Shown here piece after piece: positions 41,638 to 49,831 of a DNA stretch of 64,000 nucleotides. The number at the start of each line of letters is the position of its first letter. The stretch's first letter is position 1. The notes below the pieces were generated by a model. It was given only the letters and a program-made list of their open reading frames with translations, ran no database searches and was not told where the DNA came from. The position numbers and the translations under genes are program-made. Origin of the DNA: Akkermansia sp. (GTDB taxonomy: Bacteria > Verrucomicrobiota > Verrucomicrobiia > Verrucomicrobiales > Akkermansiaceae); contig NZ_JAJBTT010000034.1 of assembly GCF_020860705.1 (NCBI RefSeq), forward strand, positions 1 to 64,000, given 5' to 3'.

Positions 41638-42099
41638 GGCAGGGCGATTTTTGTAAGCGTAAAGTCTCCTTTTGCAGAAAAAATATCCTCTTTTGCTGTA
41701 GAGCGGATTCAATCATAAAGGCCGGGAAACCGGACCTTCCCGGTTGGACGGAAAGCGCAAGCTTGAAGCACGCCGGGTGAGTGAGTCCGAAGGATGAACG
41801 AATCAAATCCTCATTCCCAGGAGTCAGCTATCCGTACATGTCCATGAAAACAAGTCCTTTTCCCGTTTCCTGCCGGGAACGCTGCGGGTGCAGGGGATCA
41901 CTTGTTCAGCTTTTATGACCAACCACTCCTGCGGGGAGCATGCTTCGCTTTCCGGCTGTCCGGCTTTTCCGGTTTCCCTTCCCTTTGAAGCTGTTCCTCT
42001 CTCCGTTCTTTTCCTTCCGGCTCTTGTATTCTGCATCCCTTCCTTTTTCCTCTTTCCCGGCAGGTAATATAAAAAACGCGGCTATTTTTTTAAATGCGC
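41638..42099. other. Leader/intergenic region upstream of ilvC
   Basis: About 460 bp without a trustworthy gene. A weak hairpin AACCGG/CCGGTT lies near 41729-41746. The part nearest ilvC carries the promoter and hairpin listed separately. No T-box or valine/leucine leader peptide was recognised. Confidence 0.4.
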
Positions 42100-42161
42100 T
42101 TGCAATCGGGCGGGGGATGGTTATGTTGTCATTCATCCAAACATTGGATGTTTGGATGAAT
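42100..42161 (+). promoter_or_regulatory. ilvC promoter with operator-like hairpin
   Basis: TTGCAA (42100-42105) and TATGTT (42122-42127) with 16-bp spacing form a plausible promoter. Immediately downstream ATTCATCCAAACA (42131-42143) and TGTTTGGATGAAT (42149-42161) are exact complements around a 5-nt loop. The palindrome would overlap the transcription start and lie 20 bp before ilvC, so it could be an operator or an mRNA hairpin. Confidence 0.6.
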
Positions 42162-42181
42162 GATCTAAAGAAGGAATAACA

Positions 42182-43162
42182 ATGGATATTATTCATGACA
42201 ACGCCGCTGATCTCAGCGCATTGAACGGCAAGACCGTTGCCGTTATCGGATATGGCGCGCAGGGCCGCGCCCAGGCACTTTGCATGCGTGACTCCGGTGT
42301 GAACGTGATTATCGGCGTTCGCCCCGGCAAGTCTTTTGACGCCGCCACCCAGGAAGGTTTCCAGGTGATGAGCGTGGCTGAAGCCGCTGAAAAGGCGGAC
42401 ATCATCCACATTCTTCTGCCGGATGAAAGCCACGGCTCCGTGTACGAAGCTGAAATCAAGCCCCACCTGAAGGCCGGCAAGACGCTTTGCTGCTCCCATG
42501 GCTTCGCCTATGTGTTCAACACCATCGTTCCCCCCGCGGACGTGGACGTGATCATGGTGGCTCCCAAGGGACCGGGCACGGAAGTGCGCCGCGTGTTTGA
42601 AGAAGGCTTCGGCTGCCCCGGCCTGATCGCCGTGCACCAGAATCCCTCCGGCAAGGCCCGCGACGTGGCTCTGGCCATGGCGAAGGCGGAAGGCCTGACC
42701 CGCGGCGGCGTGCTGGAATGCACGATGGCCCAGGAAACGTACGAAGACCTGTTCGGTGAACAGAACGTGCTGTGCGGCGGCCTGGTGGACCTGATGAAGT
42801 ACGGCTTTGAAACCCTGACGGAAGCCGGTTATCCCCCGGAAATGGCCTATTTTGAATGCGTGCACGAAGCCAAGCTGATTGTGGACCTGATCTACAACGG
42901 CGGCATCCAGAAGATGAATTCCGTGATTTCCAACACTGCTGAATTCGGCGAGTACTACAACGGCCCGCAGATTCTGCCCGCCGACGTGAAGGAACGCATG
43001 AAGGAATCCCTGAAGCGCATTGAATCCGGCAAGTTCGCCAAGGACTGGCTGGAAGAAGCCGCGAAGGGCGCTCCCAACCTCAAGGCGAAGCGCGAAGCTC
43101 TCGGCCAGCACCCGGTGGAAATCGTGGGCGCCAAGATCCGCAGCCTGTTTGAAAGGAACTAA
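42182..43162 (+). CDS. ilvC: Ketol-acid reductoisomerase
   Basis: 326 residues, class I. It converts acetolactate or acetohydroxybutyrate to dihydroxy acids in valine, leucine and isoleucine synthesis, using NAD(P)H and Mg2+. The cofactor motif is VAVIGYGAQGRAQAL (about 19-33). Later conserved blocks are VAPKGPGTEVRR, YEDLFGEQNVLCGG with metal-ligand acids, FECVHEAKLIVDLIYNGGI and NTAEFGEYY. AAGGAATAACA precedes the ATG. It has its own promoter and terminator and no other ilv gene beside it. Confidence 0.97.
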   Translation: MDIIHDNAADLSALNGKTVAVIGYGAQGRAQALCMRDSGVNVIIGVRPGKSFDAATQEGFQVMSVAEAAEKADIIHILLPDESHGSVYEAEIKPHLKAGKTLCCSHGFAYVFNTIVPPADVDVIMVAPKGPGTEVRRVFEEGFGCPGLIAVHQNPSGKARDVALAMAKAEGLTRGGVLECTMAQETYEDLFGEQNVLCGGLVDLMKYGFETLTEAGYPPEMAYFECVHEAKLIVDLIYNGGIQKMNSVISNTAEFGEYYNGPQILPADVKERMKESLKRIESGKFAKDWLEEAAKGAPNLKAKREALGQHPVEIVGAKIRSLFERN

Positions 43163-43227
43163 GGGTTCTTTTGATTTTTTCTACGGGCCGCTCCTCCGGA
43201 CGGGACGGAGCGGCCCGGACAATCATC

Positions 43228-43255
43228 GGGCTTCCCCTCGGAAGCCCTTCTTTTT
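43228..43255 (+). terminator. ilvC terminator
   Basis: GGGCTTCC-cctc-GGAAGCCC followed by TTCTTTTT. A second strong stem (CGGGCCGCTCC/GGAGCGGCCCG, 43184-43217) precedes it without a T-run. Confidence 0.85.
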
Positions 43256-43260
43256 CTGAT

Positions 43261-44058
43261 ATGGACAATTTTCTGCCGGCCGTCAGTGTGGAAAACGCCA
43301 GGGTGTACCTGGGCGGCCAGGAAATCCTGCACAATATTTCCTGGCAGGTGCAGCGCGGAGAACGCTGTTTTATTCTGGGCGCGAACGGCGCCGGAAAGAC
43401 CACTCTGGTCAAGCTGCTGATGGGGTTCGCGTGGCCTCTGTTCGGTGCGAAGGTGCAGGTGCTGGGCAAGACGTTCGGGCAGGTGAACCTGCTGGAATTG
43501 CGCAAATCCATTGCCTGGGTGAGTCCGTTCATGCACAAGTGGCTGGAGGACGGAGCCTGGAACGGCCGCGACATGGTGCTTTCCGGACCGGAGGGAACGA
43601 TTGGCCTCCTGCGCGAATCGACTCCGGAAGAGGAGGAGAAGGCTGCCGGAATCATGAAGTCCCTGAAGGCGGAGCATTTGATGGACAGGCCCGTGGTGGC
43701 CATGTCTTCCGGAGAGCAGGTGAAGGTGCTCATCGCCCGGGCGCTGATGACGAACCCGGAACTGATGATCCTGGACGAGCCCAGCGTTTACCTGGACCTG
43801 GCAGGACGTGAATTTTTACTGAAGACCATTGAGGAGCTGGCGGAGACGCGGCCCGATCTGACTATCGTGTTTATCACCCAGCGCATTGAAGATATTTTGC
43901 CTGTGTTTAACTGCGGGATGATTCTGAAGTCCGGTGAGATTGTGGCGCGCGGTAGCAGGGACGAGGTGCTGACGGAAGAGAATTTAAAGAACGCCTTTGA
44001 TCTGGACATCCAGTTGATCAGGACGGACAAGGGGCGCCTCTGGACGGTGATTCGTTGA
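43261..44058 (+). CDS. ABC transporter ATP-binding protein, no adjacent permease
   Basis: 265 residues from ATG 43261 (MDNFLPAVSVENARVY), 5 bp after the terminator T-run; a longer frame upstream runs through that terminator and is rejected. Walker A ILGANGAGKTTLVK, signature AMSSGEQVKVLIA (degenerate LSGGQ), Walker B LMILDEPSVYLDL, then VFITQRIED in the H-loop position where His is replaced by Gln. Lack of a permease and the altered switch residue resemble YlmA/ModF-like soluble ABC proteins. A gntR gene follows after 7 bp. Confidence 0.88.
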   Translation: MDNFLPAVSVENARVYLGGQEILHNISWQVQRGERCFILGANGAGKTTLVKLLMGFAWPLFGAKVQVLGKTFGQVNLLELRKSIAWVSPFMHKWLEDGAWNGRDMVLSGPEGTIGLLRESTPEEEEKAAGIMKSLKAEHLMDRPVVAMSSGEQVKVLIARALMTNPELMILDEPSVYLDLAGREFLLKTIEELAETRPDLTIVFITQRIEDILPVFNCGMILKSGEIVARGSRDEVLTEENLKNAFDLDIQLIRTDKGRLWTVIR

Positions 44059-44065
44059 GATTCCC

Positions 44066-44761
44066 ATGAAAAAAGGAAAACAGATCGATTTGAAGAAGCC
44101 TGTAAGGCTGTCCCTTTCCCGCCAGGTGCTCAATGCCATGGAGTCCATGATACGGTCCGGCAAATGGCAGGTGGGCGACCGCATTCCGGCGGAGCCGGAA
44201 CTGGCCCGCGCCTTTTCCGTGAGCCACAACACCATCCGGGAAGCCCTGCAATCCCTGATTCACATGGGAATGCTGGAAGCCCGGCCTGGGGACGGCACGT
44301 ACGTGATGGCCTCCGACCGTTTTGCCGTGGCGGTCAGCAACCGGCTCAGGGAGTCGGAGCTGCCCCAGATTCTGGAAGCGCGCCTGGCACTGGAAAAGGA
44401 GATTGCGCGCCTGGCTGCCGTCAAGAGAACGGAAGAGGACCTGGAGAGTCTGGAGGCCGCGCTGAAGGACTGCCATGCCAGGGTGAGGCCGGGCATTGAG
44501 GACGACATGCTGTTCCATGCCGCTGTGGCCCGGGCCACGCACAACCCGGTGCTTGCGGAGTTGTACAACGTCATCATCCGCAACGTGCAGGAGAATCTGG
44601 AAAGCCTGCTGGAGGAGAAGCAGTACGATCCCGGAGCCATGAAGCTCCATGACGATCTTCTGGCCGCCATCCGCGAGCGGAAGGCGGACGCCGCAGAAAA
44701 CATTATTGTGAAAATTGTGGAGTTTGATACGGTCAGCATTGGTGGTCGCTCCCCCGTTTAG
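44066..44761 (+). CDS. GntR family (FadR/FCD) transcriptional regulator
   Basis: 231 residues. The winged-helix domain (about 12-80) contains GDRIPAEPELARAFSVSHNT and IREALQSLIHMGMLEARPGD, the canonical GntR block. An FCD ligand domain follows (about 95-225) with LEARLALEKEIARLAA and the metal-site pattern DDMLFHAAVARATHNPVL plus a late His. The effector is unknown. It lies 7 bp after the ABC gene, so both are probably one transcript. Its last 47 coding bases are repeated at 47789-47835, with only synonymous changes. Confidence 0.93.
   Translation: MKKGKQIDLKKPVRLSLSRQVLNAMESMIRSGKWQVGDRIPAEPELARAFSVSHNTIREALQSLIHMGMLEARPGDGTYVMASDRFAVAVSNRLRESELPQILEARLALEKEIARLAAVKRTEEDLESLEAALKDCHARVRPGIEDDMLFHAAVARATHNPVLAELYNVIIRNVQENLESLLEEKQYDPGAMKLHDDLLAAIRERKADAAENIIVKIVEFDTVSIGGRSPV
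44696..44742 (+). repeat. Left copy of a 47-bp repeat: gntR 3' end
   Basis: Matches 47789-47835 at 44 of 47 positions. The three differences (ATT/ATC, AGC/AGT, ATT/ATC) are all at third codon positions in the gntR frame. The two copies enclose the A2-B2-B3-B4' island. Confidence 0.85.
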
Positions 44762-44884
44762 AACTTGAATGCCTTACTTCCCGGACAGGGAGTCCGTTTA
44801 TTTTCCGGAATTTGATATGGCTCCGAAGGTAGCGGGTGGGAAATCCTCATCCATGGGATGAGGATTCATATTTTTATCTTTTTC

Positions 44885-44949
44885 TTGACATTTATATATA
44901 AAAATTATCTCTTATAAAGTATATTATACAACTACCAAATTATTCTCCT
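44885..44949 (+). promoter_or_regulatory. Probable A2 promoter region
   Basis: TTGACA at 44885-44890 is followed by very A+T-rich DNA with TATAAA at 44913 (22-bp spacing, longer than usual) and other TATA-like words. A1 has a TTGACA at a comparable place upstream (40116-40121), supporting a shared promoter type. Confidence 0.4.
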
Positions 44950-45957
44950 ATGTCTTTCCTGTTTCAGAGCCTAGTTGTTTGTCTGCTGTTTCTGTTCCCC
45001 GGCTTTGGCATTTTTGCTCAAGCCGTTGAAACTTCCTCCGATGAGGTGCAGCCTCTGAAAATCAAATCGGAAACGACAGTGTGTTCCGCTGATTTTTATA
45101 TTGCCAAAGAGCAGGGAAAGGATGTGGATGAGAAGACGGATAAGGAGCGGAAAAAACTCGGCATGGGGGAAGATGTTTTGTTGACTTTGACCGGAAAGCC
45201 CAAGGGGAATGTTTCTCAGTTGCAGTGGAAGATTACCAAAGGGGAAGCTCTTGCTTCTCTTCCTGAAAAAACCGAGGGGCTCGAAGAGGTTACATTGACG
45301 GTTAGTAAGCGGATACAAGAGAAGGGGGAGGTGGAAGTCACCGTCACGACGAGTGAAGGGCTGAAAAAAAACATTACCTTTGAGATTCTTGTGCCGACAA
45401 AGCTGACGGCAGCTGTTCCCGTTAAGTCCGATCTTCCCAGTGATCACAATATCATTATTGTGGCCGCTGATGTTAAATTGACGGTGGAACCTACGGAGGT
45501 GAATTTTGGAAATATCCAACTGATTGAACGCGATGGAGGATTGACGTATGTCATGCCAACCCCTCCTCCCGATCCGCAAAAACATGAAATAAAATTGGGC
45601 GTTCCGCATACGGAGCATGGGTGCGATGACCCCAGGAGCATTGAGCAAAATAATTCATTCATTGACCGGGTGATATATATGGCAAATTATAACGCCATAC
45701 ATGGAGCTAAGTTGCCGCAGGAATGGTTTTGGACCTGCGATTGGAAAGTCCATGATGGGAAAGGCGGCAAGGAATCGACCAGTGACGATATCCTCGAAGT
45801 GGAAACCGTGGAGCAGAGGTTCAAGGTTGAGTATGTGAAATTCCAAGGAATGGATGGAGAATTTGAAGAAATCCAAATTGCCGTCAGGAAATTCGGTCGC
45901 GCCATATCCTATGATTTATGCTATCATCTAATGAATTATGAATATGTTTGGAAATAA
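44950..45957 (+). CDS. A2, exported beta-rich protein of the A/B pair (unknown family)
   Basis: 335 residues with a signal peptide (about 1-24, ending GIFAQA). It is a full-length homologue of A1: the LTLTGKPKG block, a PTEVNFGNIQLIERD block and EWFWTCDWKVHDGKGG align in order. The first half looks like Ig-like beta domains; the second half has conserved Trp and one or two Cys that may form a disulfide. The stop is 20 bp inside B2, whose ATG overlaps the codons TAT-GAA as at locus 1. Function unknown; probably periplasmic or surface-exposed. Confidence 0.82.
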   Translation: MSFLFQSLVVCLLFLFPGFGIFAQAVETSSDEVQPLKIKSETTVCSADFYIAKEQGKDVDEKTDKERKKLGMGEDVLLTLTGKPKGNVSQLQWKITKGEALASLPEKTEGLEEVTLTVSKRIQEKGEVEVTVTTSEGLKKNITFEILVPTKLTAAVPVKSDLPSDHNIIIVAADVKLTVEPTEVNFGNIQLIERDGGLTYVMPTPPPDPQKHEIKLGVPHTEHGCDDPRSIEQNNSFIDRVIYMANYNAIHGAKLPQEWFWTCDWKVHDGKGGKESTSDDILEVETVEQRFKVEYVKFQGMDGEFEEIQIAVRKFGRAISYDLCYHLMNYEYVWK

Positions 45958-46825
45958 TCCAATGAAAGTGTTTACCTTTCTCGCCATGCTGCACTGTATG
46001 GTAGGGCTGGGACATGCCCTACCTTCCCCGGCGTGCCTGGACCCGTTTAAATCTCCCCCTGCAGAGCTGTCCGGCTTGCGGGAGAAGCTGGCGCAAGGGC
46101 GGCTGGGGGAGTTTTATACCGGGGCTCGCTCCGTGCTGGGCCAATGCGCTTCCGTTGACAATAAGCAGATCACGAGGGAGGAGCTGGCGTTGCAGCTCTG
46201 GTTGTTCTATTATATCGCGGACACGCCCCTTTATCCCGCCGACTACGACAAGACGACGCCGGAGAGCATTTTTGACAATAATGATCATGCCGTCAAACAT
46301 GACATGTTTTCCTTCCTCTACGTGATGAGCCGTGACGCCTCGCCGATGGCGCGCCGCCTCCATCTCCGGGGCAAGACGCTGTCCGACTTGCTGGCCACTT
46401 ACGCGGCTTCCATCTATGCGCAGTTCCGGAGCCATTACGATCCGGATTTGGAGGAGAAGCACGAGGCCCTAAAAAAGTCGTTTATCCCGTTAAACCGGAA
46501 GTATTTGGAAGAAGAGCTCAAGAAACGTGATATCGTTTGCAATGTCAATCCCCAGTATTACGTCTTCCTCAACAAGCTGGCAGTAAACAATACCCGTAAT
46601 GAATTGCTAAAGAATTATATTTCCGTTCCCAGAATGAAGTACTTTGTGGAAATGCTGGTGAATCTGTTTCCGGGCCAGAGTGGGGCGGTGAAGAAATACT
46701 TCCGGATGGCGGGCTATGCGGACAGGGAAATCTCGGACTTGGTCAATCAGACGCTGGGACGCACTCCGGCTACGGAATTTCTGTACAAGGGAATGCCGAA
46801 GGATATACAGAAGGCAAAACCGTAG
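45938..46825 (+). CDS. B2, exported protein of the A/B pair, first tandem copy
   Basis: 295 residues. The ATG at 45938 is kept because its position inside A2 (tATGAA over Tyr-Glu) is the same as B1 in A1; ATG 45962 is the alternative and aligns better with B3's start. A short hydrophobic signal segment (about 9-28) ends GHALPSPA, followed by a Cys-containing mature start (ACLDPFKSPP). The rest is helical, with LQLWLFYYIADTPLY, FRSHYDPDLEEKHEAL and NLFPGQSGAVKKYF as blocks shared with B1. Bases 46291-46699 are identical to 47155-47563 in B3. Confidence 0.82.
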   Translation: MNMFGNNPMKVFTFLAMLHCMVGLGHALPSPACLDPFKSPPAELSGLREKLAQGRLGEFYTGARSVLGQCASVDNKQITREELALQLWLFYYIADTPLYPADYDKTTPESIFDNNDHAVKHDMFSFLYVMSRDASPMARRLHLRGKTLSDLLATYAASIYAQFRSHYDPDLEEKHEALKKSFIPLNRKYLEEELKKRDIVCNVNPQYYVFLNKLAVNNTRNELLKNYISVPRMKYFVEMLVNLFPGQSGAVKKYFRMAGYADREISDLVNQTLGRTPATEFLYKGMPKDIQKAKP

Positions 46826-46828
46826 GCC

Positions 46829-47689
46829 ATGAAGTTGGGATGCATCATACTGTTGTTGTGTGCGGCGGCGTTGAGCCATGCCGTTCCCTCTCCGGCGTGT
46901 TTGGACCCGTTTAAATCTCCTCCTGCAGAGCTGTCCGGTTTGCGGGAGAAGCTGGCGCAAGGGTGGTTGGGGGAGTTTTATACCGAGGCGCGCTCCGTGC
47001 TGAGCCAATGCGCTTCTGTTAACAATAAGCAGATCACGCGGGAGGAGCTGGCGTTGCAGCTCTGGCTGTTCTATTATATCGCGGAAACGCCCCTTTATCT
47101 CGCCGACTACGACAAGGCGACGCCGGAGAGCATTTTTGACGATAATGATTTGGACGTCAAACATGACATGTTTTCCTTCCTCTACGTGATGAGCCGTGAC
47201 GCCTCGCCGATGGCGCGCCGCCTCCATCTCCGGGGCAAGACGCTGTCCGACTTGCTGGCCACTTACGCGGCTTCCATCTATGCGCAGTTCCGGAGCCATT
47301 ACGATCCGGATTTGGAGGAGAAGCACGAGGCCCTAAAAAAGTCGTTTATCCCGTTAAACCGGAAGTATTTGGAAGAAGAGCTCAAGAAACGTGATATCGT
47401 TTGCAATGTCAATCCCCAGTATTACGTCTTCCTCAACAAGCTGGCAGTAAACAATACCCGTAATGAATTGCTAAAGAATTATATTTCCGTTCCCAGAATG
47501 AAGTACTTTGTGGAAATGCTGGTGAATCTGTTTCCGGGCCAGAGTGGGGCGGTGAAGAAATACCTCCGGATGGCGGGTTATGCGGACAGGGAAATCCCGG
47601 ACTTGCTCAATCAGACTCTGGGACGCACCCCGGCTACGGAATTTCTGTACAAGGGAATGGTGGAGGATGTACAGAAGGCGAACCCGTAG
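46829..47689 (+). CDS. B3, second tandem copy of the B protein
   Basis: 286 residues with a clean signal peptide (MKLGCIILLLCAAALSHA). It starts 3 bp after B2's stop and is offset by exactly 864 bp. Sequence is nearly identical to B2 except in the signal peptide, a few residues of the first third and the end. The identical 409-bp block indicates a recent duplication or gene conversion. It has no A partner of its own. Confidence 0.85.
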   Translation: MKLGCIILLLCAAALSHAVPSPACLDPFKSPPAELSGLREKLAQGWLGEFYTEARSVLSQCASVNNKQITREELALQLWLFYYIAETPLYLADYDKATPESIFDDNDLDVKHDMFSFLYVMSRDASPMARRLHLRGKTLSDLLATYAASIYAQFRSHYDPDLEEKHEALKKSFIPLNRKYLEEELKKRDIVCNVNPQYYVFLNKLAVNNTRNELLKNYISVPRMKYFVEMLVNLFPGQSGAVKKYLRMAGYADREIPDLLNQTLGRTPATEFLYKGMVEDVQKANP

Positions 47690-47692
47690 GCC

Positions 47693-47788
47693 ATGAAGTT
47701 GGGTTTTATCATGCTGTTGTGGTGTGCGGCAGCGGGGCATGCCGTTCCTTCTCCAGATGCATGGTATTTTTGTTACGGGGTGCGTTGA
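47693..47788 (+). pseudogene. B4', truncated third tandem copy of B
   Basis: Starts 864 bp after B3's ATG with the same 3-bp spacer. The first 22 codons (MKLGFIMLLWCAAAGHAVPS) match the B3 signal peptide, then the frame leaves the family and stops after 31 codons (DAWYFCYGVR). The break coincides with the gntR-end repeat that begins at 47789. Confidence 0.85.
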
Positions 47789-47853
47789 GGAAAACATTAT
47801 TGTGAAAATCGTGGAGTTTGATACGGTCAGTATCGGCAGGTTCTCTCCGGAAT
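47789..47853 (+). repeat. Right copy of the gntR 3' end, with its own stop codon
   Basis: Encodes ENIIVKIVEFDTVSIG as in gntR, then RFSPE and a stop instead of GRSPV and a stop. The first 47 bp match 44696-44742 with three synonymous differences. It has no gntR 5' part and is not a gene by itself. Confidence 0.85.
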
Positions 47854-47949
47854 AGGCCGTTCCGTTGCAGGCCGGTGCGGAATATGCCGCAAGGTAGGGT
47901 TCTGCGGTGCAGCCGCTTTTCCATCAAGGGCGTTACGTATTCCTTCTGC

Positions 47950-48585
47950 ATGAATGATTCCATGAACGAGTATTGCTGTTGCCGGTGCGGCGCCGTGCTG
48001 CCGGAGGAGGACGTTAACCTGGCCACCGGGTTTGCCCTGTGCCGTTCCTGCGGCCATGCGGGGAGGGCTGATAATGTGGAAAGGCCGCGTTATATCACCC
48101 TGGACAAGTGCAGCATGAATGGAAGAAGACTGGTTTATCGCCGGATGAACTGGGGTGGGATTTGCTTGCTGGTCTTTGCCGTAATGTGGAATTGGGTGAT
48201 GGCCGCTTTTTTGTCCAATATTTTTTCTTCCGCCCGCAGTGATATGCATGCGGTGTTGCTGCTATTCTTCATGCTTCCATTTGTGCTGGCCGGCATCGTT
48301 ATTCCTGCCATTGGGCTGCTCTTTCTGTTCGGGAGAATAGTGGTGGAAGTGGGACAGGGGCAGGGAAGAGTGTTCCGGGGCGTAGGACCGGTGGGATGGA
48401 GTTGGTATTTTTCCCTTTCCGGCATGGAGACGGCACGGGTTGTGAAAATGCACACATCCAGGGGGAACTTCTGGCTTGTTTCCGTTCCGCAGCCGAACGG
48501 GAAGGATTTCCTTTTCGGCTGGGCGAATCGGGATGAGAAGGCTGCTGAGTATATTTGTACATGGCTGAACCGGAAGTCCATTTAG
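47950..48585 (+). CDS. Zinc-ribbon/two-TM protein, copy 1
   Basis: 211 residues from ATG 47950 (MNDSMNEYCCCRCGAVLPEE); a longer frame upstream runs through the gntR-end repeat and is rejected. The N-terminus is a zinc ribbon (CRCG ... CRSC). Two long helices follow (about 72-92 and 105-132), then a soluble C-terminal domain with FRGVGPVGWSWYF and a final EYICTWLNRK. It shares all blocks with the genes at 48753 and 53204-53860. Probably an inner-membrane protein with a cytoplasmic ribbon; function unknown. Confidence 0.8.
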   Translation: MNDSMNEYCCCRCGAVLPEEDVNLATGFALCRSCGHAGRADNVERPRYITLDKCSMNGRRLVYRRMNWGGICLLVFAVMWNWVMAAFLSNIFSSARSDMHAVLLLFFMLPFVLAGIVIPAIGLLFLFGRIVVEVGQGQGRVFRGVGPVGWSWYFSLSGMETARVVKMHTSRGNFWLVSVPQPNGKDFLFGWANRDEKAAEYICTWLNRKSI

Positions 48586-48752
48586 GAAGAGTACCATGCG
48601 GCGTGGCGGATTAAGTTGTTTCCGGCCACCCCCTGTTCATGGGGGGAATCGGCAACGGGAGCGGGAGATGATGGGGAATGAAACCAGGGTTGTTCGATGG
48701 GTAAGATGTATTTATCTTTGCAGAGCCGGAAAATATGTTAGATTCGCCGTCA

Positions 48753-49415
48753 ATGGCTGACCCGATTGAATTGAAATGCCCCCAGTGCGGCTTCCCGCTG
48801 GCGATGGAAGATGTGAATGTAGCTGCGGATATAGTCCTGTGCCGCTCCTGCAATTGCGCAGGCAGGTTTTCCGAGCTGGTTCGGGAGGAGAGAGATGAGA
48901 AAATGCTGGAGTCCGTTCCACCCCGCATGAATGTGGTGAAGACGCCGCGCGGCCTGGAAGTGACGTACAGGAAATCAAAGGCCATCGGATTTTTCTTTTT
49001 GTTCTTTGCCTTGTTCTGGAACGGCTTTTTATCCGTTTTCCTATTTAGCTCTTTTGGAAATGGGAAAAACGTCAATTTGGTTGAACAGCTGTTTTTCCTT
49101 CCTTTTATCCTGGTAGGGATTGGGATGCTGGCCACCGCCGTTTATGTATTGTTCGGCCGCATGACGCTGACGTTGAATCCCGGCAAAGGAGAGTTGTTCC
49201 GCGGGGTGGGAGACATGGGGCGCCGCCAGAAGTTTGTACTGGCCAAGGATGCCCGCATTTCCATTGAAGACTGCAACATGCGGCAGAATAACAGAGTGTT
49301 GCACAAGATCGTAGTGGAACAGCCGGGAGGCAAGCCGTTCCAGTTTGGTACGGGAATAGCGGAAGATGAGGCCCAGGAATATGTGGCAGCGTTGCTGCGG
49401 CAGATGAGGGAGTAG
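48753..49415 (+). CDS. Zinc-ribbon/two-TM protein, copy 2
   Basis: 220 residues from ATG 48753 (MADPIELKCPQCGFPLAMED); ATG 48735 would add six residues. Zinc ribbon CPQCG ... CRSCNCAG, two helices (about 78-98 and 110-135), then LNPGKGELFRGVGDMG and a C-terminal EYVAALLRQM. Same architecture as copy 1, with about 170 bp between them, but the sequences are well diverged, so the duplication is old. Confidence 0.82.
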   Translation: MADPIELKCPQCGFPLAMEDVNVAADIVLCRSCNCAGRFSELVREERDEKMLESVPPRMNVVKTPRGLEVTYRKSKAIGFFFLFFALFWNGFLSVFLFSSFGNGKNVNLVEQLFFLPFILVGIGMLATAVYVLFGRMTLTLNPGKGELFRGVGDMGRRQKFVLAKDARISIEDCNMRQNNRVLHKIVVEQPGGKPFQFGTGIAEDEAQEYVAALLRQMRE

Positions 49416-49459
49416 CTTGCGGAGGGGGTGCTGCAGGCTTTATTGCATGGAAAAGACAG

Positions 49460-49780
49460 GGGAAGGGCTCCAATGTTCGCTCTTCACCATTCCTTTTATA
49501 CTGGTGGGCGCCGTCGCGCTGTTTGAAGCGGTGTTTCTGTTGTTCGGCACGATAAGTCTGTCGTTGAGGCCTGGCCGGGGGTGAGGCGGCCGGGGAGTAT
49601 GAGGCTTGGGGTGGAGGCGGCGTTTCCGCCTGGCGAAGGGAGCCCGCGTTGCATGGGTATGTGAGAACGGCGGGATGTTTATTTCCGTGGAGCAGCCATC
49701 CGGCAGACCGTTCGTATTCGACGTGACAGCTATGGAAAGGGAAGTAGGGAAGTATGTTGCCGCAGTTCTCGGACAGTGAA
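49460..49780 (+). pseudogene. Broken third copy of the zinc-ribbon/two-TM family
   Basis: Two fragments in different frames match copy 2. IPFILVGAVALFEAVFLLFG (from about 49489) with SLSLRPGRG then a stop corresponds to its second helix and LTLNPGKG. Further on, SVEQPSGRPFVFDVTA and VGKYVAAVLGQ then a stop correspond to VVEQPGGKPFQFG and EYVAALLRQ. The zinc ribbon and first helix are missing. The rest of 49416-49831 holds nothing else recognisable. Confidence 0.75.
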
Positions 49781-49831
49781 AGGAATAAGTTTTTTGATTG
49801 ATCCACCTTTGGCGGTACGTATATTGGCTGA

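Noticed and set aside
43184-43217. Strong stem CGGGCCGCTCC/GGAGCGGCCCG as a terminator
   Set aside because: No T-run follows; the next hairpin at 43228-43255 has one and is the better terminator.
43171-43260. Upstream extension of the ABC ATPase
   Set aside because: It would read through the ilvC terminator hairpin and lacks family similarity; the ATG at 43261 fits.
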